From NCBI GenBank assembly GCA_023228295.1, contig JALOBP010000127.1, positions 1 to 6,660 of the forward strand: a DNA stretch of 6,660 nucleotides, given 5' to 3'. Below, piece after piece: positions 1 through 5,769 of this stretch. The first letter of the stretch is position 1, and each line of letters starts with the position of its first letter. Origin of the DNA: Methanoregula sp. (GTDB lineage Archaea; Halobacteriota; Methanomicrobia; Methanomicrobiales; Methanospirillaceae). The translations under genes were made by a program, and so were the position numbers. A model generated the notes under the pieces. It worked only from the letters and a program-made list of their open reading frames with translations. It was not told where the DNA came from and ran no database searches.

Positions 1-43
1 GGGCTGAGACGCATGATTTGTAATTTCCGAGTTCTGCTCCCAT
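1..43 (-). CDS. frhB: Coenzyme F420 hydrogenase subunit beta (5' end only)
   Basis: Only the first 14 codons are in the window; the gene runs off the left edge. The visible residues are MGAELGNYKSCVSA, and the GNYKS-VSA stretch resembles the start of FrhB, the flavin- and FeS-containing subunit that transfers hydride to coenzyme F420. The ATG at 43-41 lies 11 bases past the frhG stop and is preceded by a strong ribosome binding site, AGGTGAT at 54-48, with four bases between it and the ATG. Its place directly after frhG matches the usual frhADGB order. The identification therefore rests on a short match plus operon context, not on the protein as a whole. Confidence 0.85.
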   Translation of the reverse strand, partial: MGAELGNYKSCVSA

Positions 44-47
44 TTCA

Positions 48-54
48 ATCACCT
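48..54 (-). promoter_or_regulatory. Ribosome binding site of frhB
   Basis: AGGTGAT matches the archaeal Shine-Dalgarno core (complement of the 16S rRNA 3' end) and sits four bases upstream of the ATG. It begins directly after the frhG stop codon at 57-55, which suggests coupled translation of the two subunits. Confidence 0.75.
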
Positions 55-945
55 TCACTGGAGTGCCGCCATTATGGCCTCGTTGATCGCCTCGTACTGG
101 CTGATGACATCAGTGTTGAAGAAACTCCTCGGGCACTGCGAATAGCATGCGCCACACTTGATGCACAGGTCGCGCTCACCTTGGGGTTTACCGTATTCCA
201 TGGTGATTGCATTGACCGGGCATGCTGCCACACAGGTTCCGCAACCCATGCAGAGGCCTTGGTTGATGACGTTGGTCATCAATTCGCAGAAGCATGCGCT
301 GGTTCCTGCTGCCGCGAGATTCATGAGCGGTGTAAGGAATGCAGTTGCGAGTTCCTTCTGTTCCTTGGTTCCCTTGAGAAGCAGGTATGCCATAACGGCA
401 ACATTCCTGATCATCTGTGGGGTCGGTGCGCATCCTGGGATGTACACGTCGACCTTGATCAGGTCGCCGATAGGCAGGTATGCCTCATGTGCGGGCTGGT
501 TCTGCTGACCGCCGCGTGAGAACCGGGTGATGTTGCCATAGCATGCGCAGCCGCCGAGGGCGACAACGATTGCTGACTTCTCACGTGTCTCTTTGATCTC
601 CTGCACTGCGAGTTTGTCGTTGATACAAACTGAACCCTCAACGAACGATACATCGACCTGCTGGATGTGCCTTGCGTCTGCAAGTGTCGGCATATACTTC
701 AGGTCGACATACTTGTCGAGGAGTGTTAACAATCCGGCGTAGTTGTCTGCTAATGCTACAGTACAACCGGTGCACCCACTGAGATGGGTGTAGCCTAATG
801 TAATCTTGTCTGCCACAGGCTTAACCTCCTTTTTGGTTTCTGCTGGTTTTGATGTTACGTCAGCGGATTTCGGGGCAACCGCAGGTTTCGGCGGTGCAGC
901 CGGGCTGGCGTCCTTCTTTCCGAAGATACTCTCGAGAAAACTCAT
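55..945 (-). CDS. frhG: Coenzyme F420 hydrogenase subunit gamma (FrhG)
   Basis: FrhG is the FeS-carrying small subunit of the cytoplasmic F420-reducing NiFe hydrogenase; it moves electrons from the NiFe site in FrhA to the flavin in FrhB. The 296-residue product has a NiFe small-subunit domain from about residue 48, with SGCTGC (C58, C61), GGCACYG (C133, C135) and IPGCAP (C172) for the proximal cluster. A C-terminal double ferredoxin module follows, with C232/C235/C238/C242 and C261/C264/C267/C271 for two [4Fe-4S] clusters. From memory of structural work on this family, one proximal-cluster ligand is an aspartate; I cannot assign it here. Residues 1-47 precede the core: a short amphipathic start (MSFLESIFGKK), then a Pro/Ala/Lys-rich linker. 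The start at 945 is backed by AGGGGTGG at 956-949. The first 86 bases overlap frhD in another frame. Confidence 0.96.
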   Translation of the reverse strand: MSFLESIFGKKDASPAAPPKPAVAPKSADVTSKPAETKKEVKPVADKITLGYTHLSGCTGCTVALADNYAGLLTLLDKYVDLKYMPTLADARHIQQVDVSFVEGSVCINDKLAVQEIKETREKSAIVVALGGCACYGNITRFSRGGQQNQPAHEAYLPIGDLIKVDVYIPGCAPTPQMIRNVAVMAYLLLKGTKEQKELATAFLTPLMNLAAAGTSACFCELMTNVINQGLCMGCGTCVAACPVNAITMEYGKPQGERDLCIKCGACYSQCPRSFFNTDVISQYEAINEAIMAALQ

Positions 946-1405
946 TTTCCACCCCTATTGTTTCCAGTATAACCCGAATTGTTTTCGGAATTGCTTTCTG
1001 AACTTCGTCAGAGAGCCCGAGTTCAAACTCAGGGGCTGTAACCCTTGCCGGCTGGACCCCGATGATCGTTACCTCAATACGGTCCTTGATCCGCTGGAGC
1101 GGTTCGGTGAGATCCCACGAATGGGCGTCACGGTAGGCGCCCGGGGGCAGGTCTTCCACCCGTAGCTTGGTTATGGTTCCGGGTTCCGCGCCAAAATCAG
1201 CAATATCAACAATGATGAGTTTCTTCGTTACTTCCGGGTCGAGCAGGGTAAAAATAAAATGTGGGCCGCCAAGGCCTGCATCGGTTATTGTTACATTGTC
1301 GGGAAGCTGGAGATTCTGCATCTCTTCGATTACTGCCGGGCCAAAACCGTCATCGGCAAACAGGGGGTTTCCACACCCTGCTATCACGATCTCTGAATAC
1401 AGCAT
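860..1405 (-). CDS. frhD: F420 hydrogenase maturation endopeptidase (FrhD)
   Basis: This is a HycI/HybD-family protease that, by family knowledge, removes the C-terminal tail of the large subunit FrhA after nickel has been inserted. The 181-residue product starts with the family motif GCGNPLFADDGFG (residues 10-22). D19, D67 (in IIVDIAD) and H95 (in DAHSWDL) fit the three nickel-sensing ligands known for the family. The protease core ends near residue 150. After it comes a tail of about 30 residues that ends in a cysteine cluster, C170-x4-C175-x-C177. That tail is encoded inside the first 86 bases of frhG in a different frame. The ATG lies 12 bases after the frhA stop, without a clear ribosome binding site, so translation is probably coupled to frhA. 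Confidence 0.93.
   Translation of the reverse strand: MLYSEIVIAGCGNPLFADDGFGPAVIEEMQNLQLPDNVTITDAGLGGPHFIFTLLDPEVTKKLIIVDIADFGAEPGTITKLRVEDLPPGAYRDAHSWDLTEPLQRIKDRIEVTIIGVQPARVTAPEFELGLSDEVQKAIPKTIRVILETIGVENEFSREYLRKEGRQPGCTAETCGCPEIR
949..956 (-). promoter_or_regulatory. Ribosome binding site of frhG, inside frhD
   Basis: AGGGGTGG lies three bases before the ATG at 945-943 and close to the GGAGGTG consensus. It lies inside the frhD coding region and supports a genuine frhG start upstream of the frhD stop, and therefore a real overlap of the two genes rather than a start-site error. Confidence 0.65.
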
Positions 1406-1417
1406 TGCGGGTTACAC

Positions 1418-2785
1418 TCACTGGATGAGCTTCTGAGCGATTACTTTGTTGTCCTCATTCACGACGATCATGTGGGTAGCACATGATACACAGGGGTCGT
1501 ACCCGCGCATGATGACCTCAGCAAGCTGCCACGGTGCGCCCTGGAGTGCAGCACTGCAGGTTGCAAAGTTCCAGGTTGTTGGAACGAGCATGCTGAAGTA
1601 CTGGACCTTCCAGTCCTTGACGCGTGCCATGTGGACATCGGTTCCACGGGGGGCTTCGTTGGATGCCCATCCGAGAGTGCCGTCGCCATCGGGGATGTAG
1701 TCTGCAACGACCTTGCCGGCAGTGTTGAGCTCGTCAAGGCAGTCAATCATCTCGTAGAAGCAGTCCGTGTATTCCATCTCACGGGCAATGTTCTGGCCGA
1801 CAGTACCTTTCTCGTCATATCCCTTGTAGACTGCGAGACGGGCACGGGGGCCGACTTCAACGGGCTGACCGTCGTACATCGGGATACCGGTGCAGGCTTC
1901 CATCTGGGGGTTGACCTTGGTTCCCATCTTGGTGGTTCCCCCAATCGGGTAGCGGGGCTCTTCGAGCGAAACTTCCATTTCACCCATGTACCAGTCCCAC
2001 GGCCTGACTTCCTTAAACCGACGGATGTCCCAGCTGGGGCACTCATCAAGGCTTGAGGAGCCATAGAACGCGTGGGTTGCAAGGTAGCCCTGGTTGTGGT
2101 AACCGAGGGTCTTGGGAAGTGCGACCTTCATGCCTCCGACGTCTACATGCTCGCGTGCCTGGTAGTTGCGCAGGATCGCGATCATGAGGTCCATCTGGGC
2201 CTTTGCCAGGGGTAATCCTTCCTTGGCGAGGTCATACATCTTGGTTTTTGCCTGCTCGGAGACGTTGCGGTACATACCACCAACACGGGTGTTCCGCGGG
2301 TGGATACAGTCGCCTGCTGCGATCTGGCCGATGGTCTGGCCGATCTCACGGAGGCGCTGGATGCGCTTTGCAACGGTGCGCACCGGCTCTTCTGCGGTGA
2401 ACGGGTTGATCTTGGTCTCGGTGCCCGGTAAATACAGGTCAGGGAGAATCAGGATATCGTGCAGTGCAATGCTGTGCAGCCGGTTTGCGAGCTGCAGGAT
2501 GTGACGGAGCATCAGTGCGTCCTTCGGGATCTCACACTTGATTGATGCTTCCATTGCTTCGGTGGCCGCGAGGTTGTGGGCAATCGGACAGATACCACAA
2601 ACACGGGATGCGATCTTGGGAACCTGCTCGGGGGTCTTACCTACAGCAAGTTTCTCGACACCCCTGACCGGGGTGATTGAACACCAGTTACCGGTCTCGA
2701 TAATGCCCTGGTCGTTGACTTTGAGCACCATCTTGGAGTGACCCTCATGTCTTGTGGTTGGGGAAATCTCTACAACTTTCGACAA
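1418..2785 (-). CDS. frhA: Coenzyme F420 hydrogenase subunit alpha (FrhA)
   Basis: FrhA is the large subunit that binds the NiFe active site and splits H2 to supply electrons for F420 reduction, a source of reduced F420 for methanogenesis from CO2. The 455-residue product has both large-subunit signatures: RVCGIC (C63, C66) near the N-terminus and DPCVSCATH (C432, C435, H438) near the C-terminus, which give the four nickel-binding cysteines. Both sites use cysteine; no selenocysteine is seen. The 17 residues after H438 are the expected propeptide cut off by FrhD. The start is a TTG at 2785-2783: no in-frame ATG lies between it and the upstream stop at 2803-2801, GAGGCGAT sits four bases upstream, and the N-terminus it gives (SKVVEISPTTRHEGHSK) looks like a normal FrhA start. 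It is the first gene of the operon. Confidence 0.97.
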   Translation of the reverse strand: MSKVVEISPTTRHEGHSKMVLKVNDQGIIETGNWCSITPVRGVEKLAVGKTPEQVPKIASRVCGICPIAHNLAATEAMEASIKCEIPKDALMLRHILQLANRLHSIALHDILILPDLYLPGTETKINPFTAEEPVRTVAKRIQRLREIGQTIGQIAAGDCIHPRNTRVGGMYRNVSEQAKTKMYDLAKEGLPLAKAQMDLMIAILRNYQAREHVDVGGMKVALPKTLGYHNQGYLATHAFYGSSSLDECPSWDIRRFKEVRPWDWYMGEMEVSLEEPRYPIGGTTKMGTKVNPQMEACTGIPMYDGQPVEVGPRARLAVYKGYDEKGTVGQNIAREMEYTDCFYEMIDCLDELNTAGKVVADYIPDGDGTLGWASNEAPRGTDVHMARVKDWKVQYFSMLVPTTWNFATCSAALQGAPWQLAEVIMRGYDPCVSCATHMIVVNEDNKVIAQKLIQ

Positions 2786-2789
2786 TATT

Positions 2790-2797
2790 ATCGCCTC
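2790..2797 (-). promoter_or_regulatory. Ribosome binding site deciding the frhA TTG start
   Basis: GAGGCGAT is one base from GAGGTGAT and is followed by AATA and then TTG. The four-base spacing equals that at frhB. The only nearby ATG (2799-2797) overlaps this site and is out of frame, stopping after three codons, so the TTG is the only credible start. Confidence 0.7.
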
Positions 2798-2824
2798 ATT
2801 TTATGTTGAGTTGTTCTGACTACG

Positions 2825-2894
2825 GTACAAAATTACTCTATACATCTCTCATCTCTAGAGATCAATTGAGCGTACAAAGTACGTTCAACTCTAT
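2825..2894 (-). repeat. Paired ATAGAGT / TTTGTAC motifs in the frh leader
   Basis: On the minus strand ATAGAGT occurs at 2894-2888 and again at 2841-2835. In each case TTTGTAC follows, at 2878-2872 and at 2831-2825, with gaps of nine and three bases. The upstream TTTGTAC belongs to the inverted repeat CGTACTTTGTACG. Two copies of the same motif pair in the same order before a major catabolic operon suggest tandem regulator sites or two similar promoters. No regulator can be named from the sequence. Confidence 0.5.
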
Positions 2895-3025
2895 GTTACA
2901 CGAAGCCCGTTATAACCTTTATGACTTAATCGTCTGTTGAAAAAGAGGCCAATACGCGAACATTTTCAATATTATCTCTTAAATTGCCCGATTTCTCTCG
3001 AAGAATGGATTAAAACCGGATCAGG

Positions 3026-3031
3026 AAAAAA
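3026..3031 (-). terminator. T-run terminator candidate after mptA
   Basis: On the minus strand a run of six T lies about 50 bases past the mptA stop, in the context CGGGTTTTTTCC; a shorter ATTTTATT lies nearer the stop. Archaeal transcription commonly ends at T-rich tracts without a strong hairpin. This would separate mptA from the frh operon downstream on the same strand. Confidence 0.35.
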
Positions 3032-3081
3032 CCCGAATGATTTTTTAACCCTGAAATTATTTTAATAAAATTTATGGTGGA

Positions 3082-4077
3082 TTATCCGTTGTTTCTCTTA
3101 TCCCCGTTCAATTCATCAACCAATTCAGCAATGGTGGCTTTCCGTTCGGCATATGCATCGTGCTGGTGGATGCTCTCCTCGTTGGTCTGCTTGATCGTGA
3201 CAACAGAATCCCCGGATAAGTACTCAAATTCTGCAAGAACTTTCTTTGCCATCTCTCGTACGCAGTCCTCTACAAACCGGGGATTTTTGTGCGCGGCAAG
3301 GACTACATGGCCCTCATCGCCACGTTTCAGGAGTTCAAAGATCCCGCTGCTCATGGAATCTTTCAGGATGCATATGATCTTCTCGAGATCCACATGCTCA
3401 TCGTCATCGGTCTCGATGCAGAGGAATCCCTTGCCCCGCTGGTTGTGTGTGGCCATCGGCACTTCTGAGAAGAATGCATCGATCTTATCCTTACTTATAT
3501 CAAGGCCCTCCAGCACGCGCCGTGCCCGCTCCTTCATAATATTCTGGGCGCAGGGGCAGGCGGTCATGCCGGTTACTTCCGCTCCGATGCTCTTCCTGAC
3601 AATCGGTTTCCGGAATGTACGACGAGCTACGGCATGGGCATGGACTTTGACAACTTCATGGCAGGTAGTTTTACTGACCGGGGTCTCACGCTTGACCATA
3701 AACTCGCTGCGCATGAAGACCTCTGTACGATCAGCATATTCATGGCGGTCAAGGAGTTTGCGCGCAACAACGCTGCAGAGTTGCTCGATTTCATTGACAT
3801 CCCCGTCGATCGCCTGCTGGAGAACCTCATCAATCACTTCAAAATTCCGTGAGAGGTTTGCCCCCTTGAGACTCCCGGGCAGGTCTACAAATACATCAAA
3901 GTTCGAGATGAAAATAACCGGCCGTTTCTCTCTCCGATGTACTTCTACAAGTTTTTTTACGTTCTTGACCCCGACCCTGGTGAGGTTGATACGGACATCA
4001 GGTGATGATGCCTGGATGTCCGGCAGATCCTTGCTGAAACCTTTTTCAGGGGCGCGATCGTCAGTCTTGGTTTTAAT
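3082..4077 (-). CDS. mptA: GTP cyclohydrolase MptA (archaeal type, FolE2-like)
   Basis: MptA is the Fe(II)-dependent GTP cyclohydrolase that makes 7,8-dihydroneopterin 2',3'-cyclic phosphate, the first step to the C1 carrier tetrahydromethanopterin. The protein has the type IB signature EVTGMTACPCAQ and, further on, THNQRG; counted from the ATT at 4077 these are E167, C174, C176 and H211. The N-terminal part is clearly conserved (DLPDIQASSPDVRINLTRVG, then VFVDLPGSLKGANLSRNFEV), so the reading must begin well upstream of the first in-frame GTG at 3837. In that region there is no ATG, GTG or TTG, only ATT at 4077 and CTG at 4026, and the frame is closed by a TGA at 4083-4081. An ATG at 4084 is one frame off. 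The start given here is therefore provisional: 331 residues from ATT, 314 from CTG, against roughly 310 expected. Confidence 0.9.
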   Translation of the reverse strand: MKTKTDDRAPEKGFSKDLPDIQASSPDVRINLTRVGVKNVKKLVEVHRREKRPVIFISNFDVFVDLPGSLKGANLSRNFEVIDEVLQQAIDGDVNEIEQLCSVVARKLLDRHEYADRTEVFMRSEFMVKRETPVSKTTCHEVVKVHAHAVARRTFRKPIVRKSIGAEVTGMTACPCAQNIMKERARRVLEGLDISKDKIDAFFSEVPMATHNQRGKGFLCIETDDDEHVDLEKIICILKDSMSSGIFELLKRGDEGHVVLAAHKNPRFVEDCVREMAKKVLAEFEYLSGDSVVTIKQTNEESIHQHDAYAERKATIAELVDELNGDKRNNG

Positions 4078-4084
4078 AGGTCAT

Positions 4085-4171
4085 CGCTTCCGGATGGTTT
4101 TTCGAATGTGCTTCTTTAGTTTTTTTATATAATATTTATGTGCTTTGTTGCTGATATCAAATGGATCAACC
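4085..4171. promoter_or_regulatory. Divergent promoter between mptA and ilvC
   Basis: The AT-rich core TTTATATAA at 4124-4132 is a good archaeal TATA box on the plus strand and reads TTATATAAA on the minus strand. A start of transcription about 25 bases away falls near 4152 for ilvC, some 20 bases before its ATG at 4172, and near 4103 for mptA, some 20-25 bases before 4084-4077. One element, or two overlapping ones, could therefore serve both genes. The geometry supports the ATG at 4172 for ilvC and an mptA start near 4077-4084 rather than at 4026. Confidence 0.6.
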
Positions 4172-5227
4172 ATGATGAAAAAATATTATGAGGCAGATGC
4201 AGATATCCGCGTGCTGAAAGGTAAGCGTATCGCTGTTATCGGTTACGGATCACAAGGCAGGGGTCAATCCCTCAACCTGCGGGATTCCGGACTCGATGTC
4301 GTCATCGGTCTGCGCCCGGGCAAGAGCTGGAATGCTGCAGCCAAGGATGGGATGAAGGTCATGAAAGTCGCCGATGCAGTCAAGAGTGCGGATATCATCC
4401 AAATGCTCCTTCCGGATGAGAGCCAGGGAGCCGTTTTCAAAAACGAGATTCTCCCCCATCTTAAGGAAAACAAATGCCTCATGTTCTCGCATGGGTTCAA
4501 TATCCATTTCGGTCAGATTGTCCCACCGGCAACAATCGATGTAATCATGGTGGCACCCAAAGGACCCGGCTTCATGGTCCGCCGCCAGTACGAGGAAGGC
4601 AAGGGTGTGCCAGCGCTCATTGCGGTCCACCAGGATCACTCCGGCAAGGCACACAAGATTGCGCTCGCATATGCCAAGGGTATCGGTGCCACCCGCGCGG
4701 TTGTGCTTGAAACATCATTCCGCGAGGAGACCGAGACGGATCTTTTCGGAGAGCAGGCAGTCCTTTGCGGCGGCATTACATCCCTAATAAAAGCAGGATT
4801 CGAGACGCTTGTCGATGCAGGCTATGCACCTGAGATGGCATATCTCGAAGTGCTTCATGAGACAAAACTCATTGTTGACCTGATCTATGAAGGTGGGCTA
4901 ACCAACATGCGCAAGTATATCAGCAACACTGCGCAGTATGGCGACCTCACCCGGGGGCCCCGCGTTATCGGTGAAGAGAGCTATATTGCAATGGAAGAGA
5001 TCCTGGATGAAATCCAGAGTGGAAAATTTGCCCGTGAATGGATGCTTGAGAATATGGTCAACCGCCCGGTTTTCAATGCGCTGACCAAATCTGATGAGGA
5101 GCACCTCATTGAGGAAGTCGGAAAGGAGGTCCGGGGTATGATGCCCCAGTTCAGGAATGATGACGAGAAGAAACCGGTAAAGAAAGCCGCAAAAACGCCC
5201 GTCAAAGCACCAGCCCGGAAGAAATAA
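4172..5227 (+). CDS. ilvC: Ketol-acid reductoisomerase (NADP+), class I
   Basis: IlvC catalyses the Mg-dependent isomerisation and NADPH-dependent reduction of acetolactate or acetohydroxybutyrate in valine, leucine and isoleucine synthesis. The 351-residue product has an N-terminal Rossmann domain with GYGSQGRGQSLNLRDSG (from G24), the catalytic histidine H107 in SHGFNIHF, and the metal and substrate residues D190, E194 (DLFGEQ), E226, E230 (LEVLHE) and S251 (YISNT), all at the usual class I positions when counted from the ATG at 4172. An ATG at 4175 is equally possible. The in-frame TTG codons at 4145 and 4148 lie upstream of the predicted transcription start and are less likely. The enzyme core ends near residue 330; the last 20 or so residues are a basic tail (KKPVKKAAKTPVKAPARKK), not part of the known fold. 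The gene is transcribed away from mptA. Confidence 0.97.
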   Translation: MMKKYYEADADIRVLKGKRIAVIGYGSQGRGQSLNLRDSGLDVVIGLRPGKSWNAAAKDGMKVMKVADAVKSADIIQMLLPDESQGAVFKNEILPHLKENKCLMFSHGFNIHFGQIVPPATIDVIMVAPKGPGFMVRRQYEEGKGVPALIAVHQDHSGKAHKIALAYAKGIGATRAVVLETSFREETETDLFGEQAVLCGGITSLIKAGFETLVDAGYAPEMAYLEVLHETKLIVDLIYEGGLTNMRKYISNTAQYGDLTRGPRVIGEESYIAMEEILDEIQSGKFAREWMLENMVNRPVFNALTKSDEEHLIEEVGKEVRGMMPQFRNDDEKKPVKKAAKTPVKAPARKK

Positions 5228-5244
5228 TCCCCTTTTCTGATATC

Positions 5245-5251
5245 TTTTTTT
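5245..5251 (+). terminator. T7 terminator candidate after ilvC
   Basis: A run of seven T begins 18 bases after the ilvC stop, preceded by CCCCTTTTCTGATATC, as expected for archaeal termination. The same AT-rich tract (TTTTTTTATT) is about 27 bases before the ATG of the flavodoxin gene, so it could also act as that gene's TATA element and give a nearly leaderless transcript. Confidence 0.45.
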
Positions 5252-5275
5252 ATTGCGGATCCTAATAGTAGCAGA

Positions 5276-5761
5276 ATGAAAATCTGCATCATCTATCACA
5301 GCGAATCCGGCAATACCCGTCATGTCGCCCAGCACCTTGCGACCGCATGTGACGGGAAACTTATTGGCATATCAGATACGGCGAATTATAACCGTTTCAC
5401 CCGCTTTCTGATATGGTGCAAAAAGGCACGAGGGGAAGAGGCAACCTCCATTGAACCGGCGTCCATCGATGTATCCGGTTACGACCAGTTGATCTTCGGA
5501 TCGCCTGTATGGGCATTCAAGCCGACACCGGCAATTCATGCAGCTATCAATGCGGTGAAGGGATGCGAGGGAATGAAAGCGACCGCATTCTGCACCCATG
5601 GTGGTCGCCCGGGACAGACGGCAGAAGCCTTCCAGAAGTGGATCGAAGATCGCGGTATGAAATGTGTGGGGAATGCCAATATTCACCAGAACGATATTGA
5701 AAATAAGAAGAAGACAAAAGAACTCATTTCTGTCCTGATCAAAGAGAGCAAAACGGTATAA
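5276..5761 (+). CDS. Flavodoxin-family protein
   Basis: This is a 161-residue single-domain flavodoxin-like protein, expected to bind FMN and carry electrons or reduce small molecules in the cytoplasm. The start MKICIIYHSESGNT fits the first beta strand and phosphate-binding loop of flavodoxins (S9-E-S-G-N-T14). FGSPVWAFKPTP (residues 74-85, W79) fits the loop that packs on the flavin, and FCTHGGRPGQT (105-115) the third FMN loop. No signal peptide or membrane segment is seen, and there are no FeS-cluster cysteine motifs. It starts 48 bases after ilvC on the same strand, but a T-run lies between them, so co-transcription is uncertain. The redox partner cannot be read from the context. No clear ribosome binding site precedes the ATG. 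Confidence 0.9.
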   Translation: MKICIIYHSESGNTRHVAQHLATACDGKLIGISDTANYNRFTRFLIWCKKARGEEATSIEPASIDVSGYDQLIFGSPVWAFKPTPAIHAAINAVKGCEGMKATAFCTHGGRPGQTAEAFQKWIEDRGMKCVGNANIHQNDIENKKKTKELISVLIKESKTV

Positions 5762-5769
5762 TTCTACAC

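Larger units (their letters stand above)
2786..3081 (-). promoter_or_regulatory. frh operon leader and promoter region
   Basis: This 296-base gap between the mptA stop and the frhA start holds no convincing gene. It is AT-rich compared with its neighbours. The best TATA-like element on the minus strand is TAAAGGTTATAAC at about 2921-2909; transcription would then start near 2887 and give a leader of roughly 100 bases. A second, weaker candidate is TGTATAGAG at about 2845-2837. Between them lie a duplicated ATAGAGT...TTTGTAC pair, the palindromes ATCTCTAGAGAT (2851-2862) and TCAATTGA (2862-2869), and an inverted repeat CGTAC-AAA-GTACG (2871-2883). The promoter choice is inference; the repeats are directly visible. 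Confidence 0.5.

Noticed and set aside
432..435. Selenocysteine or altered nickel ligands in FrhA (protein residues 432-435, not bases)
   Set aside because: DPCVSCATH is intact with ordinary TGT/TGC-type cysteine codons and no in-frame TGA, so a standard NiFe site is expected.
13..519. 168-codon plus-strand open frame over frhG
   Set aside because: It is antisense to the ferredoxin module of FrhG, and its Cys and His residues are mirror products of that module.
1631..2056. 141-codon plus-strand open frame inside frhA
   Set aside because: It is antisense to the well-conserved FrhA core, with no ribosome binding site and no known motif.
2752..2940. 62-codon plus-strand frame across the frhA start and leader
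   Set aside because: It overlaps the frhA 5' end and promoter region and has no ribosome binding site. The last residues look protein-like but are too few to support a gene.
3074..4132. 352-codon open frame on the plus strand
   Set aside because: It lies antisense to mptA, whose minus-strand translation carries conserved family motifs over the whole length. The plus-strand product is rich in Ser, Arg and Thr without any recognisable motif.
4145..4171. Start of ilvC at TTG 4145 or 4148
   Set aside because: These codons lie before or at the predicted transcription start. Residue numbers of the catalytic positions match the family exactly from the ATG at 4172.
4138..4191. 17-codon upstream ORF (MCFVADIKWINHDEKIL) as a leader peptide of ilvC
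   Set aside because: Its ATG lies upstream of the transcription start expected from the TATA box at 4124-4132, and it contains no run of branched-chain residues typical of attenuator peptides.
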